From positions 1-64,000 of the forward strand of contig CALBEY010000110.1 of the NCBI GenBank assembly GCA_937888805.1: a DNA stretch of 64,000 bases, in the 5' to 3' direction. The position numbers and the translations under genes were made by a program. Under the pieces are notes generated by a model, which saw nothing but the letters and a program-made list of their open reading frames with translations, was not told the DNA's origin and did not search any database. Of the stretch, positions 26,911 through 36,069 are shown piece by piece. The stretch's first letter is position 1. Each line of letters starts with the position of its first letter. Source of the DNA: an uncultured Burkholderiaceae bacterium. GTDB taxonomy: Bacteria; Pseudomonadota; Gammaproteobacteria; Burkholderiales; Burkholderiaceae_B.

Positions 26911-27765
26911 TTAGCGAAACACCACCGTGCGTTTGCCGTTGAGCAAAATTCGGTGCTCAACGTGGCTTCGCACCGCTCGAGAAAGCACCAAAGACTCCAT
27001 GTCGCTACCCACTTGGGTGAAGTCCTCAATGCTCATGGCATGATCAACGCGTTCAATGTCTTGCTCGATGATAGGCCCTTCGTCGAGATCCTCAGTGACA
27101 TAGTGTGCCGTGGCTCCAATGATTTTAACGCCGCGCGCATGAGCCTGATGGTAGGGACGAGCCCCTTTAAAACTCGGTAAAAAACTATGGTGGATATTAA
27201 TCGCTCTGCCACTGAGTGCGCGGCACAGGTCGGGCGACAGCACTTGCATGTAACGGGCGAGTATCACCAGATCAATTTGCTCGGCAGCAATGACAGCCAA
27301 GAGGCGTGACTCTTGAGCGGTTTTGGTATCAGGCGTGATGGGTAAGTGATGAAATGGCACGCCATAAGACGTCACCAAACCTTCAAAGTCTTGATGATTG
27401 GACACCACAGCCGCGATCTCAGCGGGGAATTGACTTCTCTGGATACGAAACAAAAGGTCATTTAAGCAATGCCCTTGCTTGCTGACCATGATCAAGAGAC
27501 GCGCTTTTTTGCGTGAGTCGTGAACTTGCCACTGCATCTTTAAGGCCGATTCGCAATCGCGTAAATCTTTTTGTACCGCTTCAATTTGAACTGGTGCCGC
27601 GAGCGCGAAGTGCACTCGCAAAAAAAACTGCCCAGTCTGTTCATCGCCAAACTGCTGAGCATCCAAAATATTGCCATCGTGGGCCAGAAGCAAGCCTGAT
27701 ACGTGGTGCACGATGCCTCGGCGGTCTGGACAAGCCAGGGTCAAAATAAAATCGTGTTCAGTCAT
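26911..27765 (-). CDS. purU: Formyltetrahydrofolate deformylase
   Basis: PurU hydrolyses 10-formyl-THF to THF and formate, balancing one-carbon pools and feeding formate to purine synthesis. The 284 residues begin with an ACT domain (CPDRRGIVHHVSGLL), then the formyltransferase fold. The catalytic Asn-His-Asp set is represented by NIHHSFLPSFKGA near residue 190 and ATAHYVTEDLDEGPI near 215. It runs on the same strand as the RodZ-like gene, 59 bp away, and follows the FAD oxidoreductase with a 55-bp gap. Confidence 0.95.
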   Translation of the reverse strand: MTEHDFILTLACPDRRGIVHHVSGLLLAHDGNILDAQQFGDEQTGQFFLRVHFALAAPVQIEAVQKDLRDCESALKMQWQVHDSRKKARLLIMVSKQGHCLNDLLFRIQRSQFPAEIAAVVSNHQDFEGLVTSYGVPFHHLPITPDTKTAQESRLLAVIAAEQIDLVILARYMQVLSPDLCRALSGRAINIHHSFLPSFKGARPYHQAHARGVKIIGATAHYVTEDLDEGPIIEQDIERVDHAMSIEDFTQVGSDMESLVLSRAVRSHVEHRILLNGKRTVVFR

Positions 27766-27820
27766 GGTTGATAGATAACAGTAACAGTGTGAATCCCACC
27801 AGCGGCTTTAAACCGTCTTT

Positions 27821-28930
27821 TTAACGGCACGCTAGCAGGGCCGATTTGACGTGTTGCGCAATCGCTAAGGAAGATGTGATGCCGGGCGATTCAATCCCAA
27901 ATAAATTCACCAAGCCTTTAATGTGGTGGTGACTGGCGTCTGAGATCATGAAGTCAGCTGCAGGCTCATCGGGACCTGAAATTTTTGGTCTGATACCAGT
28001 GTAGTCCGGCTGGAGTGCACCATCTTGAAGTTCGGGCCAATAACGCCGCACGGCCTCGTAAAAACTATCGCCTCGGCTAGGGTCGATATCGTAATTTTCC
28101 TCAGTGACCCACTGCGTGTCCGGCCCGAATTTGGCCTGCCCACCGAGGTCTAGCGTCAAATGAACGCCAAGCCCCGCTCGCTGAGGGACGGGGTAGATGA
28201 GATGCCGAAAAGGAGCTTTGCCTAGCAAACTGAAGTAGCTGCCTTTGCACAAGTAGGCTTGGGGCACACACTTTGGATTTAGACCTTCAATGCGGTTAGC
28301 CAACATCGGTGCGTTCAGGCCCGCGGCATTGACTAGCATTTTGCAGCTTAAGGTGGTGGGGTCACTGCCACCAAAAGAAACCTCAAAGCCTTCGGGTTGT
28401 AAGACCTTGGCATGAAGTAGTGGGCTGTGAAAAACGCATTGCGCGCCAGCGTTTTCTGCATCACCTTGATAGGCCAACATCAGGCCATGACTATCAACAA
28501 TGCCACTGGACGGTGACAGCAGCGCAGCCGTGCAGCGCAACGCAGGTTCAAGCGCTTGAGCTTGAGCTTGGTCTAGCCACTGCATGTCATCAACGCCGTT
28601 GGTGCGTGCCTTTTCAATAATGCCCGCCAGCGTACCCTTTTCTTCTTCGTTCGTGGCCACCACGAGTTTGCCCAGGCGTGCATGTGCGACGCCCTTGGTT
28701 TGGCAATAGTCGTAAAGAAGGTGTTTGCCTTGAACGCACAGCTTCGCTTTCAGGCTATTCGCGGGGTAATAGATGCCAGCATGGATCACTTCAGAACTGC
28801 GCGAACTGGTGCCGCTACCAATCATGGCCGCTTGTTCAACGACTAATACCTCAACGCCTGCTTGAGCAAGGGCTCGAGCCGTGGCCAATCCCACAACACC
28901 AGCCCCCACAACCACACATTCAATGTCCAT
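27821..28930 (-). CDS. FAD-dependent oxidoreductase, L-2-hydroxyglutarate-oxidase-like
   Basis: A 369-residue DAO-family flavoprotein. The dinucleotide-binding [16 protein letters not shown] begins at residue 7. The characteristic [12 protein letters not shown] near residue 45 and the late [11 protein letters not shown] with [20 protein letters not shown] match the L-2-hydroxyglutarate oxidase (LhgO) group. LhgO oxidises L-2-hydroxyglutarate to 2-oxoglutarate, passing electrons to quinone in some species. The nearby GcdH and CoA transferase make a link to C5-dicarboxylate metabolism tempting, but the genes are 3-8 kb apart. It lies 7 bp after the flavin reductase gene in one minus-strand run with pdxH. 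Glycerol-3-phosphate dehydrogenase-like activity is a less likely alternative. Confidence 0.8.
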   Translation of the reverse strand: MDIECVVVGAGVVGLATARALAQAGVEVLVVEQAAMIGSGTSSRSSEVIHAGIYYPANSLKAKLCVQGKHLLYDYCQTKGVAHARLGKLVVATNEEEKGTLAGIIEKARTNGVDDMQWLDQAQAQALEPALRCTAALLSPSSGIVDSHGLMLAYQGDAENAGAQCVFHSPLLHAKVLQPEGFEVSFGGSDPTTLSCKMLVNAAGLNAPMLANRIEGLNPKCVPQAYLCKGSYFSLLGKAPFRHLIYPVPQRAGLGVHLTLDLGGQAKFGPDTQWVTEENYDIDPSRGDSFYEAVRRYWPELQDGALQPDYTGIRPKISGPDEPAADFMISDASHHHIKGLVNLFGIESPGITSSLAIAQHVKSALLACR

Positions 28931-28937
28931 CGCTTTG

Positions 28938-29474
28938 TTACCGTGCGTTCGATTCAGCCGCCATTGCGGCTGGTGTTAAGTCAAAACCACCTGAATGATA
29001 AATAAGTGGCATCAGGCCAGTATGATGGCAGTTTTCAACCTCACCAATGAGCACCACATGATCGCCTTCTTGATGGCGATGCCGATTGTGACATTCAAAC
29101 CAAGCTGCCACTGGCGTTGCCAATCGAGGTGAGCCATTGGGGCAAGTGGTCAAATCCAGATCGACGAATCGTTGTTCGTGTGTGCCACTGGCAAAGCGCA
29201 TGGCCAAGTCTGCTTGGTCGGCGGCCAAAACTTGAATACTATAGCGCTCGCACTGCTCAAAGATCCACATGGAGGAGGAGTGTTTGGATAGGCTCCAGAC
29301 AACCAATGGGGGCTCGAGCGAGACCGAGTTAAACGAACTGACCGTCAAGCCAACGGGCGGTTCGCCCGGGACCTCAGCCATGACCACGGTAACCCCAGTG
29401 GGAAATCGACCGAGCGCACGGCGGAATTCTTTAGAGTCAAAACTTGGCTTTGCTGCGCCTGCGAGATAACTCAT
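28938..29474 (-). CDS. Flavin reductase family protein
   Basis: A 178-residue FMN-binding split-barrel protein of the flavin-reductase (HpaC-like) family: [14 protein letters not shown] near residue 20, then [21 protein letters not shown], which lines the flavin site, and [15 protein letters not shown] near 135. Such proteins reduce free FMN/FAD with NAD(P)H for two-component monooxygenases. No monooxygenase partner is adjacent. The start ATG overlaps the pdxH stop by 4 bp (ATGA), so it is coupled to a second FMN-barrel protein. Confidence 0.88.
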   Translation of the reverse strand: MSYLAGAAKPSFDSKEFRRALGRFPTGVTVVMAEVPGEPPVGLTVSSFNSVSLEPPLVVWSLSKHSSSMWIFEQCERYSIQVLAADQADLAMRFASGTHEQRFVDLDLTTCPNGSPRLATPVAAWFECHNRHRHQEGDHVVLIGEVENCHHTGLMPLIYHSGGFDLTPAAMAAESNAR

Positions 29475-30103
29475 GGTGAAATGCGCTCAATAACCCATGC
29501 TTTATCGGAGGAGGGTTTATAGACTAAGCGATCATGGAGCCTTGAAGGTCGACCTTGCCAGAACTCAAAATAATCAGGGGCCAGGCGGTATCCGCCCCAA
29601 TGCGGTGGGCGGGGAGGCGCCTCACCATATTTGGCACTGAGTTGATCGACACGGGATTGTAGGGCTTGGACGGTGACGGGCTGGCTTTGGGCTGACGCCC
29701 AAGCGCCGATTCGGGAGCCGATGGGCCGACTTTGATAGTAATCATCGGATTCTTGATCGGATACTTTTTCAATCACCCCTTCAATGCGGACTTGGCGTTC
29801 AAGCGGTTGCCAGAAAAAAAGCAGACTTGCACACGCCTGTTGGCTTAGTTCCTGACCTTTGCGTGAGTCGTAATTGGTGTAGAACACGAAGCCGCGGTTA
29901 TCTATCCCTTTTAGCAAGACAATGCGAGACGAGGGCTTGCCACGGGCATTGGCAGTTGCCAACGTCATGGCTGTGGGTTCAGCAACCGGTAAGTCAATGG
30001 CTTCTTGCAACCAGAGCTGAAACTGCTCGAAGGGCGAGTTTTTGGCGGCCGACTCAGTCAGTTCGCCTTTTTCGTAGTTCATTCGGATGTTTGCCACTGA
30101 CAT
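29471..30103 (-). CDS. pdxH: Pyridoxamine 5'-phosphate oxidase
   Basis: PdxH oxidises pyridoxine or pyridoxamine phosphate to pyridoxal phosphate with FMN and oxygen. The 210 residues have the usual order: ANIRMNYEKGELTE at the N-terminus, ARGKPSSRIVLLKGID near 52, FYTNYDSRKGQEL near 72, FFWQPLERQVRIEG near 95, and the C-terminal WQGRPSRLHDRLVY with active-site Arg/His. It overlaps the flavin reductase start by 4 bp and follows chaC after 10 bp. Confidence 0.95.
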   Translation of the reverse strand: MSVANIRMNYEKGELTESAAKNSPFEQFQLWLQEAIDLPVAEPTAMTLATANARGKPSSRIVLLKGIDNRGFVFYTNYDSRKGQELSQQACASLLFFWQPLERQVRIEGVIEKVSDQESDDYYQSRPIGSRIGAWASAQSQPVTVQALQSRVDQLSAKYGEAPPRPPHWGGYRLAPDYFEFWQGRPSRLHDRLVYKPSSDKAWVIERISP

Positions 30104-30113
30104 GATGACACTC

Positions 30114-30794
30114 TCAATTGTCTAAAAAGGGAATCGAAGACTCCAGTGTAAAGCTTTGTCTGCTAGTGGGCGCCTGAAGACGTTCTTGCAGTCGATCGGC
30201 GAGCCTTGCGAGCCGACTGTCGCGGATGCCGGCTAGGCAAAGGGCTTCATGCGTTTGAACCACATAGTCAACGCAAGGACCATAGCGGCCATGGGCGCGA
30301 CTAATAATATCCAATGTTTCGCTGTCTGGTAGGCCTTTGACATATCCGCTACCGGATCGATCGATAACGAAGGCAAGCGCTTTCACGGGCCCGTGTTCGG
30401 TATCACAACGAAGCCAACGCGGGTGATAAGCACCGGTTGACATTTCGCGGCGCCATAAGGCCTCAAAGGATTGCGGCACGACTTGTGAGCGAATTCGGAA
30501 AGCCATGCCTCGGCAGGATCCGCCTCGATCAAGCCCAAACACCAATCCAGGCTTTTCGGGAGTGCCGCGGTTGATCCGTGACCAGAGGCAAAGAGCGCGG
30601 TGATGGCCACGTAACGTCCCAAGTCGCTGTTCGGCGTGGTCAAACTCAGGATTCCAAATCAACGAACCATAGCCATAGACCCAAAGATCAGTGTTGCCGG
30701 GCCAATCACTGAGTGCGCGCGCCAAGGATGCATCACGCTCGGCCTGACTCAAATATCGAATCTCGTGAGCTGGCGGTGGACTGAAGTCAGGCAT
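30114..30794 (-). CDS. chaC: Gamma-glutamylcyclotransferase, ChaC family
   Basis: ChaC-family enzymes cleave glutathione to 5-oxoproline and Cys-Gly. The 226-residue protein has the substrate-binding VYGYGSLIWNPEF near residue 40 and the catalytic-region CRGMAFRI near 95, with YVKGLPDSETLDII and GPCVDYVVQT further on. Length agrees with ChaC2/bacterial ChaC. It lies between the MFS gene and pdxH on the minus strand. Start is ATG 30794. Confidence 0.92.
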   Translation of the reverse strand: MPDFSPPPAHEIRYLSQAERDASLARALSDWPGNTDLWVYGYGSLIWNPEFDHAEQRLGTLRGHHRALCLWSRINRGTPEKPGLVFGLDRGGSCRGMAFRIRSQVVPQSFEALWRREMSTGAYHPRWLRCDTEHGPVKALAFVIDRSGSGYVKGLPDSETLDIISRAHGRYGPCVDYVVQTHEALCLAGIRDSRLARLADRLQERLQAPTSRQSFTLESSIPFLDN

Positions 30795-30842
30795 GGCATT
30801 CGGTTCGCGGTTGATTTGAGGGTTAGAACATCGAGTCAGCAG

Positions 30843-31994
30843 TCACTTTATCGTATCTTGGGGTGACATGGTGTGCTTGTCTTGTGCTTTTTCTCGATCG
30901 GCTCGCCGAGTGAGCCAAGCGCCGCCACAAACAGCCAGTGCTGCCGCCCAAAAAAGTGGTGTGATGCCAATAAAAGCACCCAACGCTCCAAAAGTGATAG
31001 GCAATGAAACTTGTGAACCGTTAATCAGAGACATGCGCAGACCAAAGGCCTCTGCTTTACGCCCGGGTGGGGCGTGTTGCTGCAAAAGCGCCAAAATGCT
31101 GGGCTGCGTGCAACCCAGTGATAGTCCCAACACAAAGGACAGAGACACCAATATCCAGAACTCATTAAATAGCGGGTACAGCACAAAATTTAAGCTCGCT
31201 GTAATCATTGCAATATGAATCAACTGCCAGGGACTTGCCCACCTTTGAATCAGGGGTAATGCCAATCGAATAAGAAACGTTGCTAGGGCGAAGGCCGCCA
31301 GAATGAGACCAATCGTAGTCGCAGAAAAGTCCCGTGATACGCCATAGAGCGGCACGAGAAACATGTGGGTATCCCAAGCGCCCGCCAAAAGTCCGTTGGC
31401 AGCAAAGGTGTATCGCAGGTCACGGATCTTAAGCAGATCGATAGCCTTTTGTCGAATCGCGGGTGTCTCTTTGACCTGGTGGGATGCTGTGATGACGGCG
31501 CGCTTTTTGATGAGCCCATAAAGCGCCAATATTGGGGGTACCGTCAACAAAGCAAACACCCACCGATAGCCTAAATGATCAATGGCAAGTCCAGCCAATA
31601 AGGGACCGCTAAATCCTGATACGGCCAAGGTCATGGCCAACCAAGAATAGTTCCTCAGGCGTTGCTCAGGTTCAGCCTGCCCAAGCTGTTGCTGTGTACC
31701 CAGCTGAAAAGCGGCATGTCCAAGCCCGATAAAAACCGCGGCAATGCCAAGCGCAATCCAGTGCAGCCAAACAAAAGGCAGGGCGATGCCAGTGACCGTC
31801 AACACACCAGCAAGACGCATGGGCCCAAAAGCACCAATTCGATCAATTAATCGGCCCATTGAAATGGCAGCAAACATTGGGATCAGCGCAAAAAGGGCGA
31901 TCAGCAACCCAACATCCAAAGTGCTCATACCCAAGTTTAGGCCAGCCAACATCACGGCAATGCGCCCACCCGTCAGCGTCATGTGAACCAACAT
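30843..31994 (-). CDS. Major facilitator superfamily transporter
   Basis: A 383-residue MFS permease with many hydrophobic segments and the loop 2-3 motif GRLIDRIG near residue 47 (G-x-x-x-D-R-x-G). Substrate cannot be inferred. The ATG at 31994 would begin inside the first membrane helix. Upstream codons are open to a TAG at 32090-32088 and encode a plausible cytoplasmic N-terminus (FKQRFSRIPHAVSFCVFQ) that completes helix 1. In that extension no ATG, GTG or TTG occurs; a CTG at 32063 or an ATT at 32027 would be needed. The true start is therefore probably upstream and non-canonical. It is divergent from tcdA and 48 bp before chaC on the same strand. Confidence 0.85.
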   Translation of the reverse strand: MLVHMTLTGGRIAVMLAGLNLGMSTLDVGLLIALFALIPMFAAISMGRLIDRIGAFGPMRLAGVLTVTGIALPFVWLHWIALGIAAVFIGLGHAAFQLGTQQQLGQAEPEQRLRNYSWLAMTLAVSGFSGPLLAGLAIDHLGYRWVFALLTVPPILALYGLIKKRAVITASHQVKETPAIRQKAIDLLKIRDLRYTFAANGLLAGAWDTHMFLVPLYGVSRDFSATTIGLILAAFALATFLIRLALPLIQRWASPWQLIHIAMITASLNFVLYPLFNEFWILVSLSFVLGLSLGCTQPSILALLQQHAPPGRKAEAFGLRMSLINGSQVSLPITFGALGAFIGITPLFWAAALAVCGGAWLTRRADREKAQDKHTMSPQDTIK

Positions 31995-32200
31995 CTGAAA
32001 GACACAAAACGAGACCGCATGGGGAATGCGGGAAAAGCGTTGTTTGAAATTAAGCGCGTTCAGGATGGTGTCTTGAAATGTTAGGGGCTAGCTAAGTATT
32101 TTGGTTAACGGCGAGGCGATTGTCGAGCAATTTTGAGAGGCGGGTAAAAATGTAAACTTAACGGCTACTTGTTTTCTGAAACCTCATCATAGACCGTCCG

Positions 32201-33001
32201 ATGTCTGACGCACCGTTGTTTCTCGAAAGTCCTGATCGCGCACGCCGTTTTGGTTCGGTGGTTCGAGTCTATGGGCAAGCCGCGACCCAATCTTTGGCTC
32301 AAAGCCACGTGTTAGTTGCCGGTATTGGTGGTGTGGGCTCTTGGGCTGCTGAGGCGTTGGCGCGAAGTGGGATAGGTCAGATTACGTTGGTCGACATGGA
32401 TCATGTGGCCGAATCAAACATCAATCGACAAGTGCACGCCTTGGACAGCACACTCGGACAAGCGAAAGTCAGCGCCATGCGTAACCGCATTGCCTTGATC
32501 AATCCGGATTGTTGTGTCATTGAAAGCGATGTATTCGTCGAAACGGGCAATGTTCAAGATACGATTTCGCCAGGGGCCGATGTGGTGCTGGACTGCACCG
32601 ATCAGCTCAATGCCAAATTAGCCATGGTGTTGTGTTGTCGGCAACGCGAGCAGGCGCTCGTGGTGTGCGGTGCGGCGGGTGGAAAAACGGATGCGCTAAC
32701 ACTGAAATTGGGCGACTTGCGTGACGCCACACACGACGCTTTGTTGGCTAGGTTGCGCACGACGCTGCGCAAGCAACACGGATTTGCGCCCGCGCGACTC
32801 AAACGACCGGCTAAGCTCGGTGTGGATGTGCTGTGGTTTTCTGAGCCAACCCAGCGGCCACCAACCTTTAATGCGCAAGATGCCGCTCAATCCCCGCTGG
32901 CTTGTGCTGGCTACGGCTCTTTGGTCACGGTAACAGCCGCGATGGGCTTCGCAGCAGCGGCTCGAGCGATCGATGTTTTGGTGAAGTCTTCAACGGTATG
33001 A
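32201..33001 (+). CDS. tcdA: tRNA threonylcarbamoyladenosine dehydratase
   Basis: TcdA (formerly CsdL/YgdL) cyclises t6A37 to ct6A in tRNA with ATP. The 266-residue protein has an E1-like/ThiF fold: RRFGSVVRVYG near residue 13, the nucleotide-binding AGIGGVGSWAAEALARSG near 42, VDMDHVAESNINRQ near 62, and DCTDQLNAK near 128. The catalytic-cysteine crossover loop of ubiquitin-activating E1s is not expected in TcdA. It complements tsaC at 17.9 kb, which supplies the precursor modification. The 206-bp divergent gap to the MFS gene holds no further gene. Confidence 0.92.
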   Translation: MSDAPLFLESPDRARRFGSVVRVYGQAATQSLAQSHVLVAGIGGVGSWAAEALARSGIGQITLVDMDHVAESNINRQVHALDSTLGQAKVSAMRNRIALINPDCCVIESDVFVETGNVQDTISPGADVVLDCTDQLNAKLAMVLCCRQREQALVVCGAAGGKTDALTLKLGDLRDATHDALLARLRTTLRKQHGFAPARLKRPAKLGVDVLWFSEPTQRPPTFNAQDAAQSPLACAGYGSLVTVTAAMGFAAAARAIDVLVKSSTV

Positions 33002-33063
33002 TCAAGGGTCAGTTATTTGGCCCGTAAATCATGTTCAGACAAAAGAAATAAAAGGAGATGTCG

Positions 33064-34089
33064 GTGAAAAAACAACTTGTGAGGTTTGATTTTTGGCTCA
33101 ATCCCGTTTTTGACCAAATCATCGCCACTGACCCCACAATCCAAATGAAGGTGTGTGATTTCGCCGCCGCCGATGACGTTAACTGGGCACATATGCAACA
33201 AGCGAATGCCTATCATGTGTGCGCCGCACGTGATGAGGTGCCGAGTCAATGGCAAGTCGATGAGGCGTTCTTGCAGCGCACCCCAAACTTACTCTGTGTG
33301 TCGAGCTCCGGTGCGGGATACGACCCTATTGACGTTCAGGCCTGCAACAATCATGGCGTTTTAGTGGTGAACCAAAGTGGCTGCAATGCGGACTCAGTGG
33401 CCGAGCACACGATTGGGTTGTTACTCTCGGTACGTCACCGGATCGCCGAGTCAGATCGGGTCATGAGGGCCGGCGCTTACACCACACGTGAAGACCTGAT
33501 GGGGCATGAAATTAGGGGCTTGACCATCGGTTTGGTGGGCGTGGGTAATATAGGACGTCGCGTTGCACATTTGGCCAAAGCGTTTGGAATGCGGGTCTTG
33601 GGCCATGACCCTCACCTCAGCGCCCAGGCGCTTCAAGATAGGGGTGTCGAGTCTGTCAGCCTTCAGGCCTTGGTGGACCAAAGTGATGTGGTGTCCGTGC
33701 ATTGTCCTAGATCTGCTGAAACGCTTAATCTTTTTAATGCCACTCTTTTTTCGGCCATGCGCCCGGGGGCTGTTTTTATCTCAACGGCGCGAGGCGGTAT
33801 CCACGACGAAGAGGCTTTGGCTCAAGCCCTCGCCAGTGGCCATCTTTCTGGGGCTGGCTTGGATGTTTGGACGGTAGAGCCACCCGCACAAAATAATCCT
33901 TTGCTGTCCATGCCGAATGTGGCGGCCACTTATCACACAGCGGGCGTCACCCATGAGGCTAGGCGAAATGCTGCCCGCATGGGAGCAGAGCAATTGCAAC
34001 AAGTCTTAAACGGGCATCGCCCCGAGCGATTGGTAAACCCGGAGCAGTGGCCGACTTTTCAAAAACGGTTCAAGCAGTTATTTGGTTAG
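33064..34089 (+). CDS. D-2-hydroxyacid dehydrogenase, NAD-binding
   Basis: A 2-hydroxyacid dehydrogenase of the phosphoglycerate-dehydrogenase superfamily, ~341 residues. The cofactor motif GLVGVGNIGRRVA with an aspartate at the end of the next strand (GHDP) indicates NAD preference. The catalytic arginine is in STARGGIHDE and the acid/base histidine in YHTAGVTHEARR. The ribosome site AAAGGAG (33051-33057) abuts an ATG at 33058 with no spacing but lies 6 bp from the in-frame GTG at 33064, so I chose the GTG (VKKQLVRFDF). Substrate is unknown. The next genes, an IlvD/EDD dehydratase and an RraA-family protein, suggest a sugar-acid pathway. Confidence 0.85.
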   Translation: MKKQLVRFDFWLNPVFDQIIATDPTIQMKVCDFAAADDVNWAHMQQANAYHVCAARDEVPSQWQVDEAFLQRTPNLLCVSSSGAGYDPIDVQACNNHGVLVVNQSGCNADSVAEHTIGLLLSVRHRIAESDRVMRAGAYTTREDLMGHEIRGLTIGLVGVGNIGRRVAHLAKAFGMRVLGHDPHLSAQALQDRGVESVSLQALVDQSDVVSVHCPRSAETLNLFNATLFSAMRPGAVFISTARGGIHDEEALAQALASGHLSGAGLDVWTVEPPAQNNPLLSMPNVAATYHTAGVTHEARRNAARMGAEQLQQVLNGHRPERLVNPEQWPTFQKRFKQLFG

Positions 34090-34299
34090 CGGTACGACAC
34101 ATAATCTTGCGTGCTGTTGTGTTGTCTAAGGCTTTTTTTGTCCGCAATAGTTGCTAAGACGCGAGATCTAAAAAAAACAGATAACGGGACCTTTCGACTT
34201 GGGTATGATGGATTTTTAATCAAGCAAGAACGCGTTTGATCTTGAGAAGTGCTCATGCCAAGCGCTTTTCTTGGTTTAACGGTGTGAGGAGACAGCTCG

Positions 34300-36042
34300 G
34301 TGAGTGAACAACACAAAAAAACGCCCGAAACATTACGCAGCGCTCGCTGGTTTGCGCCTGACGATTTGCGCTCTTTCGGTCACCGATCACGCGCCATGCA
34401 AATGGGTCTTGCGCCAGAAGATTGGAAAGACAAGCCGGTGATTGGGATTGTCAACACGTGGTCTGACATCAATCCGTGTCACACCCATTTCAAGCAGCGC
34501 GTAGAAGACGTCAAGCGCGGTATTTTGCAAGCTGGCGGCATGCCGATAGAGTTGCCAGCCCTGTCATTGGCTGAGCAATACGTCAAGCCCACCACCATGC
34601 TTTATCGAAACATGTTGGCCATGGATACTGAGGAGTTATTGCGGTGTCACCCCATCGATGGTGCGGTATTAATGGGTGGCTGCGACAAAACCACGCCTGG
34701 CTTGTTATTGGGTGCCACCAGTGCGGGTTTGCCCGCCATTTACTTGCCAGCGGGTCCAATGCTGCGCGGCAATTGGCACGGTAAGGTTCTGGGATCGGGC
34801 TCTGACGCATGGAAATATTGGGATGACCGCCGGGCGGGCTTGATCAACGACAAAGACTGGACTGAAATCGAGGGTGGGATCGCTCGCAGTCACGGCACCT
34901 GCATGACGATGGGCACAGCGGCCACCATGACGGCCATTGCAGAGGCCCTGGGCATGACGATTCCTGGCGCCTCATCAATTCCAGCGCCAGATTCTAACCA
35001 CGTCAGGATGGCCGCTGAGAGCGGTCGACGCATCGTGGACATGGTGTGGGAAGATTTGGTGCCGTCAAAGATTCTGACGCATGCCGCCTTCGAAAACGCC
35101 ATCATGGTTGCCATGGCAATGGGTTGTTCGACCAACGCCATCATTCACCTGATTGCGCAAGCCAAGCGAGCTGGCTGCGACATTGGCTTGAATGATTTTG
35201 ATCGCTACAGTCGGACGATTCCAGTGATTGCCAATGTGCGCCCAAGTGGTGATACCTATTTGATGGAAGACTTCTATTACGCTGGCGGGCTGTTGGGTTT
35301 GATGTCGCGCTTGCGCGAGCATTTGCATCTTGATGCCCTGACTGTTTCGGGCAAAACGCTCGGCGAGACAATCGAGGGTGCTGAGGTTTACAACGATGAT
35401 GTGATCCGCCCCTTGGACAATCCCATTTATGCTGAGGGCGCATTAGCGGTGTTGCGCGGTAACTTAGCGCCTGATGGCTGCGTGATTAAGCCGAGCGCTT
35501 GTCCAGCGCATTTACACAAGCACACAGGACCGGCTTTGGTGTTTGACGACTATCCGTCAATGAAAGCAGTAATCGATCGCGACGATCTTGATGTGACTGC
35601 TGACCATGTGCTGATTTTACGCAACGCCGGGCCACAAGGTGGACCAGGCATGCCAGAGTGGGGCATGTTGCCCATGCCCAAGAAGTTACTCAAGCAAGGC
35701 GTGCGCGACATGTTGCGCTTGTCTGACGCGCGAATGAGCGGCACAAGCTACGGCGCCTGCGTTTTGCACATTTCACCTGAGTCTTACGTGGGTGGGCCCT
35801 TGGCTTTGGTTAAAACGGGTGATTTGGTTTCAATTGATGTGCCCAACCGAACCATTCGGTTGGAGATTTCGGATGAAGCGCTTGCCGCCCGTCAAGCGGC
35901 TTGGACGCCGCTTGAGCGTAAATACGAACGAGGCTATGGTTGGATGTTTTCTCAGCACATTCAGCAGGCTAATGAGGGTTGTGATTTTGACTTTCTACGA
36001 ACCGATTTTGGTGGCCCCGTTCCTGAACCCGACATTTTTTAA
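34300..36042 (+). CDS. IlvD/EDD-family dehydratase, L-arabinonate-dehydratase-like
   Basis: A 580-residue iron-sulfur dehydratase. Cluster-ligand cysteines are recognisable in VNTWSDINPCHTHF near residue 60, GGCDKTTPG near 128 and SHGTCMTMGTA near 200. The C-terminal region has PSACPAHLHKHTGPA and the DARMSGTSYGACVLHISPE motif. The pattern DARMSGTSYG with an early RSFGHRSRAMQMG follows sugar-acid dehydratases (L-arabinonate, D-xylonate and related) rather than dihydroxyacid dehydratase of branched-chain synthesis or Edd. These convert an aldonate to a 2-keto-3-deoxy acid. The start is GTG 34300 with GAGGAGA about 8 bp upstream. A 210-bp gap precedes it, and the RraA-family gene follows after 27 bp. 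Confidence 0.87.
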   Translation: MSEQHKKTPETLRSARWFAPDDLRSFGHRSRAMQMGLAPEDWKDKPVIGIVNTWSDINPCHTHFKQRVEDVKRGILQAGGMPIELPALSLAEQYVKPTTMLYRNMLAMDTEELLRCHPIDGAVLMGGCDKTTPGLLLGATSAGLPAIYLPAGPMLRGNWHGKVLGSGSDAWKYWDDRRAGLINDKDWTEIEGGIARSHGTCMTMGTAATMTAIAEALGMTIPGASSIPAPDSNHVRMAAESGRRIVDMVWEDLVPSKILTHAAFENAIMVAMAMGCSTNAIIHLIAQAKRAGCDIGLNDFDRYSRTIPVIANVRPSGDTYLMEDFYYAGGLLGLMSRLREHLHLDALTVSGKTLGETIEGAEVYNDDVIRPLDNPIYAEGALAVLRGNLAPDGCVIKPSACPAHLHKHTGPALVFDDYPSMKAVIDRDDLDVTADHVLILRNAGPQGGPGMPEWGMLPMPKKLLKQGVRDMLRLSDARMSGTSYGACVLHISPESYVGGPLALVKTGDLVSIDVPNRTIRLEISDEALAARQAAWTPLERKYERGYGWMFSQHIQQANEGCDFDFLRTDFGGPVPEPDIF

Positions 36043-36069
36043 GCCAACAGGCCAAAGGAGTCACCGCCC

